Origin: a virus | Direction: 5' to 3' (one strand) | Virus record (IMG/VR): IMGVR_UViG_3300025128_004292 | Location: 1-23,178 of that record | Length of the DNA stretch: 23,178 nucleotides | Shown: positions 15,945-23,045 of the stretch, piece after piece | Numbering within the stretch: position 1 is the stretch's first letter | Layout of the letters: every line of letters starts with the position of its first letter | The notes under the pieces: generated by a model | The model's database searches: none | What the model saw: only the letters and a program-made list of their open reading frames with translations | Told to the model about the DNA's origin: nothing | Made by a program: the position numbers and the translations under genes

Positions 15945-16788
15945 CAACTCTTGGCTCCTGTCTAACCTCTGTCAAATACTTAATACCGTTAGAGTACTTA
16001 AACCCTCTTAATCCTTTACCGTTGTTCGCATCCTGCCAACAATTAAGTTTAAAGTTACAGTACTGACACCCTACAGCTAACTTCATGTTACCACTCTTAC
16101 CATCTGGTACAGCCTCATAACACTTAGGCGGTGGCTCACTAGCCTCTAAGGATGTTTTTAAATTAGTAATCCTATCCTCTACGTTAATCATTTCCATACC
16201 GTGTACAGGCATTACCGCTATCTCTCCAGACTGTTTATCAATAACAATGAACGCAGCCTTATCTACTTTGTTAGCGTAAGCATATGCTGATAGCTGTCCT
16301 ATGTAACCAAAGGGATCATTCTCAAAAAGAGTTTGATCTTTAAATTTCTTAAAACTAAATCCAGAAGCAGACTTAAAGTCCACCACCACATCATCTACTC
16401 TCGCATCTTGATGGCCCTTAACTCCCAATATGTTATGTTCTTTCTGTTGGTCTGTAACGCTATGACCTGCTGTCTTACAGATAAGAACTAGTAGCTCTTC
16501 TAAAATAGAACCATAAAGGAATTTAATTAATAAAGAATACGGTAGGTCTTCTACCTCATCATCAGTGCGATTAATTTCATACCATAACTGTCTATCAGGT
16601 TTCCCTATATTAGACATACGAAGCTTGTCTCTTTTCTCATCTAAAGAATTGTTGCGAGAAAACGTAGAGGTGACCGCCTCTCTTACGTTATCCAAAAATA
16701 TTTGGAGATCAGCTTCTGAGGGTTCAACAGTGGAGCGACTGCTGAACAGGGATTCAATATCAGAAATAAGATCATGTAAGTTTGGCAT
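15928..16788 (-). CDS. Cas4/RecB-like PD-(D/E)XK exonuclease, possible Fe-S cluster
   Basis: A 286-residue nuclease in the place where T7-like phages often carry a 5' exonuclease. Motifs in order: E98-E99 (GSILEELL), G-H-Q-D-A-R with D128, VVVDFKS with D137-x-K139, and GYIGQLSAYAY with Q165; together these are the RecB/Cas4 nuclease core. Near the C-terminus C241-x-x-C244 and C250 (GCQYCNFKLNCW), with C104 or C223 as the fourth ligand, resemble the iron-sulfur cluster of Cas4/AddB-type nucleases. It probably degrades host DNA and makes ends for recombination with the neighbouring SSB and resolvase. GAGG lies 6 bases before ATG 16788. A 63-base gap with a strong stem-loop precedes it. No CRISPR array or cas genes are present, so a CRISPR role is not supported. 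Confidence 0.85.
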   Translation of the reverse strand: MPNLHDLISDIESLFSSRSTVEPSEADLQIFLDNVREAVTSTFSRNNSLDEKRDKLRMSNIGKPDRQLWYEINRTDDEVEDLPYSLLIKFLYGSILEELLVLICKTAGHSVTDQQKEHNILGVKGHQDARVDDVVVDFKSASGFSFKKFKDQTLFENDPFGYIGQLSAYAYANKVDKAAFIVIDKQSGEIAVMPVHGMEMINVEDRITNLKTSLEASEPPPKCYEAVPDGKSGNMKLAVGCQYCNFKLNCWQDANNGKGLRGFKYSNGIKYLTEVRQEPRVDEVFL

Positions 16789-16802
16789 TGGTCACCTCTA
16801 CT

Positions 16803-16839
16803 AGCTGGCAAGGTGAAAGGAGCAAATTCCTCACCAGCT
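16803..16839 (-). other. Stem-loop between the SSB and exonuclease genes
   Basis: AGCTGG (16803-16808) and CCAGCT (16834-16839) form a six-base outer stem. On the minus-strand transcript the inner TGA/TCA and GGA/TCC segments can extend it with a bulge. It ends about 15 bases before the exonuclease start and after the SSB stop. There is no U run, so a processing or translation-control role is more likely than termination. Confidence 0.45.
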
Positions 16840-16851
16840 TATCACTTTACT

Positions 16852-17325
16852 TTACTCAAACGGTATCGAATCTTCTGATACATATCCGTCATCGACAGAT
16901 TGAAAATCCGAACCTGTTGAGTCAGCCCCACCTTCATAAGGAACTAACTCAACGACTTGAACACCTACTAATTCAAAGCCGTTCTTCCCTGCAACAGGGC
17001 CACGCTTGTACTCAAATGTTCTGAATGATGCGTTAACTTTAGAACCATTACCTACATTGGTTCCTGACATATCATTCATCTTACTATCAATGAGACGAGG
17101 TTTAGATTGTTCCTGTGCTTTAGGTCCAATCTGATTACGTTTTAACGTGACATAATCTCCACGGTCATCGTCTGCATTTTTAATAGACATCTTCTGTGAC
17201 TTTGCAATCTTAAGATTATCTTCATCAAGATTACATACATCAATTGACCACTGCTTCTTCTCAGGGTCAAAGTTATTAGAAGGCACTTCAAGCTTTGCCC
17301 ACTTAGCTGTTCCAGAAATAATCAT
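16852..17325 (-). CDS. Phage single-stranded DNA-binding protein
   Basis: A 157-residue protein resembling phage SSBs of the T7 gp2.5/DUF2815 kind: an OB-fold-like run of strands (GTAKWAKLEVPSN, KQWSIDVCNL, residues 80-120 with FRTFEYK) followed by VGVQVVELVPY. The last 27 residues are strongly acidic and end with an aromatic (EDSIPFE). This is the tail that in T7 gp2.5 and bacterial SSBs recruits the polymerase and primase-helicase. It should coat single strands at the replication fork and stimulate annealing. The ATG overlaps the stop of a mini reading frame by ATGA and has only a weak purine-rich site, AGGAAA 12 bases back, so coupling may matter. Nucleases on both sides fit a replication/recombination role. 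Exact family assignment is tentative. Confidence 0.8.
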   Translation of the reverse strand: MIISGTAKWAKLEVPSNNFDPEKKQWSIDVCNLDEDNLKIAKSQKMSIKNADDDRGDYVTLKRNQIGPKAQEQSKPRLIDSKMNDMSGTNVGNGSKVNASFRTFEYKRGPVAGKNGFELVGVQVVELVPYEGGADSTGSDFQSVDDGYVSEDSIPFE

Positions 17326-17405
17326 ATCTTTTCGTTTCCTGTTCTGTTCCGAGACGTAACGCCACCTTTTGTATCAACAATGAGTATGGGTAGCGGCATA
17401 CTCAT
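17322..17405 (-). CDS. Possible 25-27 codon leader peptide upstream of ssb
   Basis: In the 108-base gap upstream of ssb, a short frame runs from ATG 17405 (or ATG 17399) to a TGA that overlaps the ssb start as ATGA. AAGGA lies 8 bases before the second ATG. The peptide is about 25 residues (MPLPILIVDTKGG then a polar tail). Both start codons lie in the arms of a perfect 9-bp inverted repeat, so folding would hide them. The frame may be fortuitous, but spacing and overlap match the rest of the operon. Confidence 0.35.
   Translation of the reverse strand: MSMPLPILIVDTKGGVTSRNRTGNEKI
17380..17405 (-). other. Perfect 9-bp inverted repeat upstream of ssb
   Basis: ATGAGTATG (17380-17388) and CATACTCAT (17397-17405) are exact reverse complements around an 8-base loop. 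The hairpin lies between the stop of the nuclease gene and ssb. On the minus strand it is followed by TTGTTGATAC, not a U run. Candidate roles are an mRNA stability or processing element, a translation switch, or a protein-binding dyad. Confidence 0.6.
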
Positions 17406-17433
17406 ATTCCTTCTACTCTCTTGAAAAGCTGTG

Positions 17434-17916
17434 TCAAGAAAATAATTCATTAATTGGTTTGAGATCCCTTATAATCATATTATAGCAGTCAGCCTTGACG
17501 ATAAAACCGTTGTCCCCATTGGGGTCGCCCTTCTTAAGGAAGGTGGCTTGTTTAAAGTAATCTTTCTTAGGCATAGCTCCTAGTATCCAGCCCTTACTGT
17601 AGTCATTAAGTATACGTGTGAAGATATAATGGCTGCACTTTTGTTTAGGGTTACTGACTGAACACTCATAGTAATCTTTAGGTTTTACACTGGTGCGCTT
17701 AGTCTTAACATCTATTCTAAGATCGTCAAACTCAATATCATATTCATATGTATTATTGATACAACCTCTAGGCAAAGAGTTCATAACCATTATCTCACCC
17801 AAGAAGCCAGCCATATTACCTGCGCCTCGTGTAATAGAATTATTTATATGGCCCATGTCTGTAGACTTTTGATGAGCTTCTTTTACCCACTCCGATTTAA
17901 TTAATATATCTTCCAT
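17434..17916 (-). CDS. Putative PD-(D/E)XK-like endonuclease
   Basis: A 160-residue protein with a restriction-endonuclease-like pattern. A helix with G-N-M-A-G-F-L-G-E41 is followed by YEYDIEFDDLRIDVKTK, giving D69-x-K71 after a strand, with D60 or D64 as a further acidic candidate. A downstream SHYIFTRIL strand completes the usual core. This is the layout of small phage nucleases that degrade host DNA or process ends, but I cannot name a family. ATG 17916 is chosen because it is one base after the polymerase stop (TAGGATG), with AAGGA 11 bases upstream. A longer in-frame start at 17964 would run inside the polymerase gene. It sits between polymerase and SSB. Confidence 0.65.
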   Translation of the reverse strand: MEDILIKSEWVKEAHQKSTDMGHINNSITRGAGNMAGFLGEIMVMNSLPRGCINNTYEYDIEFDDLRIDVKTKRTSVKPKDYYECSVSNPKQKCSHYIFTRILNDYSKGWILGAMPKKDYFKQATFLKKGDPNGDNGFIVKADCYNMIIRDLKPINELFS

Positions 17917-17917
17917 C

Positions 17918-19582
17918 CTAATGGGTTTCCTTCCATGATGTACCAATCTTAGCTTCACTATCAAGTGGGCATTTTACATTAAGAACTTTTTCAGTAATCT
18001 TCATAGCTTCTTTTGTCAAGGAAGAAAATTTTCCAGCGTCCAGAATACTCACTTCAAATTGTACTTCATCGTGTATGTTAGCAACAGGGTGAGCGTTGAG
18101 CTTATGTTTTTCTGTGAGCTTACATATCTCTATCAACCACTGCTTACATATAATACTGCCAGCCCCTTGTAACAGTGTATTAAGGGCAGCGTGTTGGTGT
18201 CGTATGATTATCTGTCTACCATCAAGACCTATAATGTAGCCGTGATCTGTAGCTTGTTTAGTAATTCTTTCACGTAAGGTTGCAAGCTTGGGCAGGTTCT
18301 TAAGAAATCTTTTAATAAGTTTCTGTCCCTCTCTTGCACCACCATTAACAATCGAACCTATCTTTGCAGGGCCAGCCCCATAAAGAAAAGCATAGATGAA
18401 AGTCTTGGCTTGATCACGATCTGTTAAACCGGCTGCTCTCATGTTAGCTGTGTGTATGTCACCGCTTAAGACTTCGTTAGTAAAATCTTTATCGTTCATG
18501 TAGTGGGCAAGACAACGTAGTTCTAATCCAGAAGCATCAGCCCCTACAAGTTTGTATTTCTTTTTGTCTTCAATGCACCATAGCTCTCGACACTCCTTGC
18601 CATAAGGAGAATAAGAAGCAGGTACTTGGGCCATGTTGGGACTGTTGTGGCTCATGCGTCCCGTGATAGTTCCGATAGTTCTGACCTTGCCATGCACTCG
18701 ATTTGTAGCTGGGTCCATTGCTTCAATCCATGACTTAACCTGTGCTAACCTCTTATTAACTAAGAATAATTCTTGAAAATCTTTAGCTATAGGAACGTCA
18801 CATTCTTGAAGAGTCTTTTCATTTATGATTGGTAGATTGGTCTTCGCTGTAAACTGTGATGGCTTCCAACCCAACGCTAATAATTTCTCACCAATCTGCT
18901 GCCGACTGTTAGGATTAAACGGTTCGTACTTAGTCTTCGTTACCAGCTTTATTTCTTTCGGTGGAAACATATTAATTAATTTATTAGAGATGTCCGTAGA
19001 TTTTTCTTGGAGCGTAGCAAGAAGACTTGATGCCTTCATCTCATTAAAATAGAAACCATTTTTAATTTGTATGTTAATGAGATGAGCAACTAAATGTTCC
19101 ATCTCTATAGAGAACTTTGAGAACCCCTCAAGATCTTTTACAAGCTGAAGATATAGCTCGTGGGTTACATCTACATCTCTGATGCAATACTTAATCATCT
19201 TATTACTTAGACCAGAGAAGTCCTCAAAAAATATTTTAGGGTAGGATAGTTGTTCTCCCCACGCCGCAAGGCTATGCCCCTCTTCCCGTACAGGATTAGC
19301 TAACCTTGAATAGACAAGGGTATCAATAATTTTACTAATAGGTATCTCAATCTTTAGTAAATCGTAGAGGACAGGGACATCAAAGCCTATGCCGTTGTGC
19401 ATAATAATTTTATCATACTTACTTAGAAACTCTCCACACTCGTCAAGATTCTGATAAGTATCTGTAGTGTCGCATGTAAAGACAGTGATGAAGTGTGAAT
19501 CAATATCTTTACACGCAACTACAAATATCTTATCGGGATTGAACCCGTTAGTTTCTATGTCGAGAACAAGTTTCTTAGTCAT
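17918..19582 (-). CDS. Family A DNA polymerase with 3'-5' exonuclease, T7-like
   Basis: Replicative DNA polymerase of 554 residues. The exonuclease domain has D8-x-E10 (DIETNG), D68 (GIGFDVP) and Y132...D136 (YCIRDVD), so proofreading should be active. Polymerase motifs: TGRMSHNSPNMAQ at 307-319, motif A with D349 (DASGLELR), the O-helix R389-x3-K393-x3-Y397 (RDQAKTFIYAFLYG) and motif C H504-D505-E506. The residue at the E. coli Pol I 762 position is Tyr (Y397), as in T7, the form usually found in lytic phages. At 554 residues it is shorter than T7 gp5 (704); I cannot identify a thioredoxin-binding loop. The ATG overlaps the end of the GMD gene by 8 bases and lacks a clear ribosome site, so translation probably depends on coupling. 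Confidence 0.95.
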   Translation of the reverse strand: MTKKLVLDIETNGFNPDKIFVVACKDIDSHFITVFTCDTTDTYQNLDECGEFLSKYDKIIMHNGIGFDVPVLYDLLKIEIPISKIIDTLVYSRLANPVREEGHSLAAWGEQLSYPKIFFEDFSGLSNKMIKYCIRDVDVTHELYLQLVKDLEGFSKFSIEMEHLVAHLINIQIKNGFYFNEMKASSLLATLQEKSTDISNKLINMFPPKEIKLVTKTKYEPFNPNSRQQIGEKLLALGWKPSQFTAKTNLPIINEKTLQECDVPIAKDFQELFLVNKRLAQVKSWIEAMDPATNRVHGKVRTIGTITGRMSHNSPNMAQVPASYSPYGKECRELWCIEDKKKYKLVGADASGLELRCLAHYMNDKDFTNEVLSGDIHTANMRAAGLTDRDQAKTFIYAFLYGAGPAKIGSIVNGGAREGQKLIKRFLKNLPKLATLRERITKQATDHGYIIGLDGRQIIIRHQHAALNTLLQGAGSIICKQWLIEICKLTEKHKLNAHPVANIHDEVQFEVSILDAGKFSSLTKEAMKITEKVLNVKCPLDSEAKIGTSWKETH

Positions 19583-20636
19583 TAGACATCATGTCTGAAA
19601 CAATATCTTCTAAACTATGACGAGGTTCCCAACCTAATTTTTTTCTTGCTTTGGTAGGGTCACCTAATAGATAGTTAACTTCAGAAGGACGGTAAAATTC
19701 AGGGTTAACTTTTACTATTGTGTCTCCACTATCAGCAAAAGAAACTGTAAAATCTTCACCCTCTCCCTTAAAAGATATATCAGCAAACTCAGGATACCTT
19801 TCATGTATCCATAAAAAACTCTGTTGTAGAAAGTCTAACACACTATAAGATTCTCCTGTGGCAATAACATAATCATCACCCTTATCTTGTTGAAGCATTA
19901 AGTGCATTGCCCTGACGTAATCTTCAGCATGACCCCAATCACGCCGCGCATTTACGTTGCCTAACTCCAGAACAAAATTAGAACGTGTAGGAGGATACTC
20001 ATACTCATCAAGTATTCTATTTAAACCATTTGTAATTTTCTTAGTAACAAATTCATCACCTCGCAAAGGACTTTCATGGTTAAACAAAATACCGCATGAG
20101 ATGTGGAGATCATAAGCTTCCCTATAGTTAACACAACTATGATGAGCAAACGCTTTCGCTGTTCCGTAAGGACTGCGCGGATTAAATCTTGTTAGCTCTG
20201 ATTGAGGCGGCGTTGATTCACCAAACATTTCTGATGTAGATGCCTGATACATGCGACAACTGGTATCATAATTTCTTATATACTCTAGGAGATTAACAAC
20301 TGCTAATCCGTTTGTAAAAGCTGTGGTCATAGGTAGATCAAAGCTTGCTCCTACAAAACTCATAGCGGCAAGATTATATATTTCATCTGGTTTAACTTCT
20401 CTTAGGATACGCAGAGTAGTTTCCCATTCGTTTAAATCCCCTGTGTGTAGAGTAATTTCATTTATAATCGGAGGATAAAAATGATATAAACGGGAGGTAT
20501 TATCAACACTGCTCCGCTTAACAAGGCCATGCACTTCATAATTATTAAGTAGTAGAAAACGAGCAAGATACGCACCATCTTGTCCTGTTATTCCTGTTAT
20601 GAAAGCTACCTTCTTAACTTGCCATCTTGTTTTCAT
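19575..20636 (-). CDS. gmd: GDP-mannose 4,6-dehydratase
   Basis: Converts GDP-D-mannose to GDP-4-keto-6-deoxymannose, the precursor of GDP-fucose, GDP-rhamnose and GDP-perosamine. The Rossmann NADP site TGITGQDG is at 14-21, the NLAA segment at 88-91, the catalytic T134/E136 region in ASTSEMFG at 132-139, and Y157-x3-K161 (YGTAK). Conserved NHESPLRG and NARRDWGHAEDYV segments follow. Length (353) matches the family. The ATG overlaps the regulator stop by ATGA, and its own end overlaps the polymerase start by 8 bases, so it is fully built into the replication operon. The gene is somewhat more AT-rich than the polymerase (about 32-38% versus 45-52% GC in lines counted), hinting at acquisition. 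No reductase or epimerase follows, so the host or genes outside the window must finish the sugar. Confidence 0.93.
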   Translation of the reverse strand: MKTRWQVKKVAFITGITGQDGAYLARFLLLNNYEVHGLVKRSSVDNTSRLYHFYPPIINEITLHTGDLNEWETTLRILREVKPDEIYNLAAMSFVGASFDLPMTTAFTNGLAVVNLLEYIRNYDTSCRMYQASTSEMFGESTPPQSELTRFNPRSPYGTAKAFAHHSCVNYREAYDLHISCGILFNHESPLRGDEFVTKKITNGLNRILDEYEYPPTRSNFVLELGNVNARRDWGHAEDYVRAMHLMLQQDKGDDYVIATGESYSVLDFLQQSFLWIHERYPEFADISFKGEGEDFTVSFADSGDTIVKVNPEFYRPSEVNYLLGDPTKARKKLGWEPRHSLEDIVSDMMSND

Positions 20637-20983
20637 AATGTTCTATACACTCCTGTATCTGATTTGTATAGCGATGTGGACTTACAAGTTTCACATATTC
20701 TGAGATGCTTCTCAAGAATTTTTTCTTCTAAGCAACACAAACACTTACGTTTTTTTAATCCCTTACGGTCAAGCTCTTCATCACTAAGCTCGCTTTTATT
20801 TTTATTACGATGTCTAGACTTAGAGCCGTTGCACTTACCTGCTCTCCACTTGACACCTTGAACCATGTTCCTCGTTATCTCTTGGTTATATTTTTTACTG
20901 AGAAAGTCAGCTACTTCACGGCCCGTAAAACCTTTCTCCGACATATCAAGAATATCTTTCTTAAGAAGCTCAGTGCTTATCAT
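20633..20983 (-). CDS. Small HTH-zinc protein, GcrA-like putative regulator
   Basis: A 116-residue protein. Residues about 3-48 look like a helix-turn-helix (LLKKDILDMSEKGFTGREVADFLSKK, then ITRNMVQGVKWR), similar in pattern to the N-terminus of the alphaproteobacterial cell-cycle regulator GcrA. A basic, disordered linker (SKSRHRNKNK) follows. The C-terminal part is a cysteine cluster, C81-x-C83-C84 and H93-x3-C97-x2-C100, probably one zinc site. GcrA works with sigma70 at methylated promoters; a phage version could redirect host transcription or repress the operon's own promoter. Its start overlaps the primase-helicase stop and its stop overlaps the GMD start, both by ATGA. The GcrA relation is from pattern only. 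A general zinc-finger DNA-binding protein or a homing-type DNA-binding module is the alternative. Confidence 0.65.
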   Translation of the reverse strand: MISTELLKKDILDMSEKGFTGREVADFLSKKYNQEITRNMVQGVKWRAGKCNGSKSRHRNKNKSELSDEELDRKGLKKRKCLCCLEEKILEKHLRICETCKSTSLYKSDTGVYRTL

Positions 20984-22689
20984 GTCTCGCTCCTTAGAAA
21001 ATCGCTGGAGAATATATCAGCATCACTTGAACCCGTATCCATCACAGGTGTCTCGTCTTCCTCGTCTTCAAAAGGATTACTTGTTTCATAGATACGGCCT
21101 GTCCCTTCACGGTCATAGAAGAGATAAGCGCACGGTCCTGTGTCACCAGAGAACCTGTTCTTAAGCACACGCACTGTACTGGTGTTGCGTATGGTGAGAT
21201 CATCGTGCTGACTGTTACGTTCTACACCAATCACCATGTCACTAAGCTGACCAATACCCGCTGTTCCTCTGAGGTGAGAAAGAGATATATTAGAACCTTC
21301 TTCGTGACCGTTACCGCTTACACGTTTGAGGTGGGTAACGATTCCTAAATGGATATCTAATTCTTTTACAAGCTGTGTCAGCTTAGTCATAATCTCATCA
21401 AGAGCACGACGCTCATCACCATGTTCTTGAGAAGACACAATGATAGAGATGTGGTCGATGAATATAAACTTACAGTCCTCACCTTTGGCTAGGTGTCGGA
21501 CGTTGTAGAGTATCTTATCAATACCCCATGATCCAAAGTGATCAAGTAGGAAGAGCCTACGATTGTTCTTCAGACGATCAAAGGTAGACTGTAGTTCTTC
21601 TTCACTGCACTCAACATCAGGAAGATGTATGGGCCTGTTCATATCAAGACCACACAAAGCCATAGCAGTTTTCTTTGGTGTCTCCTCAAGAAACATCATA
21701 CCAATATTGTACTCAGTCTTTTGTAAAAGATCGTAAACAATCTCCCGTAAGATACTGCTCTTACCCTGACCACTGCCAGCCGTGTAGGTACATAGCTCAC
21801 CTACTCGCATACCGTAGGTCATGTCATTAAGACCTGCCCAAGGGTAAGGAACAGATAACACATCGTCCTTGGTGTTGAGGATATCCCACATGTCGGAGAA
21901 GCAGACAATACCATCAGGGGTATAGGTCTTCTGGTTCCACCATGTATCGGTAAAGAGTTTCTGCTTATTATTTTTTAAATAATCACTAGCGTCTTTGTAA
22001 TCTTCAAGCGTTACAAGTTTAGCTACGCCCGGTGGGAATAGATTAGCAACGTCATCTGTTGCTTTCTTCCCTGCTTTGTCATTATCAAAGCAAAGAACAA
22101 CATTCTCAAACTGAGATAGATAACTAATGTTTTTCTTACAGTCGCGTAATGCTGTGCTTGCAGACTTAACTGATACTACAGGCCACTTAGATCCTAACAT
22201 CTGATAAGCAGCAAGGGCATCAAGCTCACCCTCGACAATGGTAATAAACTTACCAGCCTGATTAAATAAGTTCTGTCCAAACAACAGTGCTGAGTTGATA
22301 TCCCCTTCAGTGCTGAAAGACTTGTCATCAACCACACGTATCTTGTTAGCGATGTGCTTATTATTTTTATCTACGTAATGATAGATATGCTTAGTAATTT
22401 TATCTTTAGTACTAAGACATTTCACTCCGTACTTACGACAGGTATCAACATTAATATTACGATCACTGATACCTATAAAATCTCCCTTGTCAGCCAAGGC
22501 AGTATTCCAATTATTTGTTGTGCTCACGGGTACAGTAGCTCCTTCCGTATGTGCATGGTTACTAGGAAAATATTTATTACAACTAAAACAATACCCATGA
22601 CCATCAGAGTAGGTAGTGTAGGCATCACTTGAATCCCTACAAGGACACGGTATATGTCTTTTAAGAACAGTCGAGGGTTCTCTATCCAA
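20980..22689 (-). CDS. T7 gp4-like primase-helicase
   Basis: A 569-residue bifunctional replication protein. The N-terminal zinc module has C15-x-C17 and C34-x-x-C37 (HIPCPC..., GYCFSC); the TOPRIM primase core has E153 (VEGELDA) and D202-x-D204 (CFDNDKAG). The DnaB-type helicase has Walker A GSGQGKSS at 305-312, Walker B IFIDH with D412, and LRGTAGIGQLSDMVIGVER near the end. The last 35 residues are acidic with aromatics (EDEEDE, DIFSSDF), like the T7 tail that binds polymerase. The start is TTG 22689: GGAGGG lies 8 bases upstream, the zinc motif follows at once, and no suitable ATG is nearby. It overlaps the upstream gene by 8 bases and the next by ATGA. It unwinds DNA and primes lagging strands for the polymerase encoded downstream. 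Confidence 0.95.
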   Translation of the reverse strand: MDREPSTVLKRHIPCPCRDSSDAYTTYSDGHGYCFSCNKYFPSNHAHTEGATVPVSTTNNWNTALADKGDFIGISDRNINVDTCRKYGVKCLSTKDKITKHIYHYVDKNNKHIANKIRVVDDKSFSTEGDINSALLFGQNLFNQAGKFITIVEGELDALAAYQMLGSKWPVVSVKSASTALRDCKKNISYLSQFENVVLCFDNDKAGKKATDDVANLFPPGVAKLVTLEDYKDASDYLKNNKQKLFTDTWWNQKTYTPDGIVCFSDMWDILNTKDDVLSVPYPWAGLNDMTYGMRVGELCTYTAGSGQGKSSILREIVYDLLQKTEYNIGMMFLEETPKKTAMALCGLDMNRPIHLPDVECSEEELQSTFDRLKNNRRLFLLDHFGSWGIDKILYNVRHLAKGEDCKFIFIDHISIIVSSQEHGDERRALDEIMTKLTQLVKELDIHLGIVTHLKRVSGNGHEEGSNISLSHLRGTAGIGQLSDMVIGVERNSQHDDLTIRNTSTVRVLKNRFSGDTGPCAYLFYDREGTGRIYETSNPFEDEEDETPVMDTGSSDADIFSSDFLRSET

Positions 22690-22945
22690 GTTTACATCCC
22701 TCCATTAACCTGTCTTTAATCCATAGAAAATCATATCCTAAATTATGAGGATGGGTAGGGATAGGAGACAAATAAAACTTGTAATCTTTTTCAAAAATAG
22801 TTTTCCACTCACCAGACTTTGTATCAAGATAAGCAATACAATCCCATTGCATTTCTATACAGTCTGCTTCAATCCAGTATTGGCGAACAGCAAGTTCTTC
22901 TTCAATAGAAGATAATTCATCTCGTAGGTGAATATATACACTCAT
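22682..22945 (-). CDS. First gene of the minus-strand operon, unknown (87 aa)
   Basis: An 87-residue acidic protein that I do not recognise. It opens with a helix (LRDELSSIEEELAVRQYWIEAD) followed by a beta-rich segment with many aromatics (MQWDCIAYL, WKTIFEKDYKFYL, YDFLWIKDRL). It is probably cytoplasmic, with no membrane segment. The ribosome site is strong: AAGGAG 6 bases before ATG 22945. It is the promoter-proximal gene, immediately after the operator/promoter region, a position where phages often keep host-takeover proteins or small early regulators; that is inference from position only. Its stop overlaps the primase-helicase start region by 8 bases. Confidence 0.8.
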   Translation of the reverse strand: MSVYIHLRDELSSIEEELAVRQYWIEADCIEMQWDCIAYLDTKSGEWKTIFEKDYKFYLSPIPTHPHNLGYDFLWIKDRLMEGCKLG

Positions 22946-22960
22946 TAATTGCTCCTTTTC

Positions 22961-22972
22961 TAACAGTTGTTA
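22961..22972. promoter_or_regulatory. Operator-like dyad 1 (TAACA-GT-TGTTA)
   Basis: A perfect five-base dyad around two central bases. It lies downstream of the predicted start (about +13 to +24), between the start and the first ribosome site, where a bound protein would block elongation. It has the same half-sites as the dyad at 23008-23019. Confidence 0.55.
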
Positions 22973-22976
22973 ACTG

Positions 22977-22992
22977 ATATTATTAATAATAT
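22977..22992. repeat. Perfect 16-bp AT-only palindrome
   Basis: ATATTATTAATAATAT is its own reverse complement. It spans the predicted transcription start and sits between the two operator-like dyads. It could be a protein site, a DNA-unwinding element, or a chance product of a very AT-rich stretch. Confidence 0.6.
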
Positions 22993-23020
22993 TTATAACA
23001 TTACTGCTAACAACTGTTAA
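22992..23020 (-). promoter_or_regulatory. Sigma70-type promoter for the minus-strand operon
   Basis: On the minus strand, -35 TTAACA (23015-23020, five of six consensus) and -10 TATAAA (22992-22997, five of six) are separated by exactly 17 bases, with an extended -10 TG (TGT before TATAAA). The predicted start is near 22985, about 40 bases before the first gene's ATG. It is the best promoter match I see in the window and faces about 12.9 kb of co-directional genes. Confidence 0.7.
23008..23019. promoter_or_regulatory. Operator-like dyad 2 (TAACA-AC-TGTTA)
   Basis: The same five-base half-sites as dyad 1, centre to centre 47 bp away. It overlaps the -35 box and the adjoining spacer of the promoter, where a bound repressor would exclude RNA polymerase. 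A partial copy (AACAACTG) follows at 23032-23039. Confidence 0.55.
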
Positions 23021-23045
23021 CAGTGTCGATCAACAACTGCCGACA

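Noticed and set aside
15928-16788. CRISPR association of the Cas4-like nuclease
   Set aside because: No repeat-spacer array or other cas gene is present; stand-alone Cas4-like nucleases are common in phages.
20810-21164. Two overlapping plus-strand frames of about 95 codons opposite the regulator and primase-helicase
   Set aside because: They are antisense to genes with clear motifs and are Ser/Leu-rich as expected for shadow frames.
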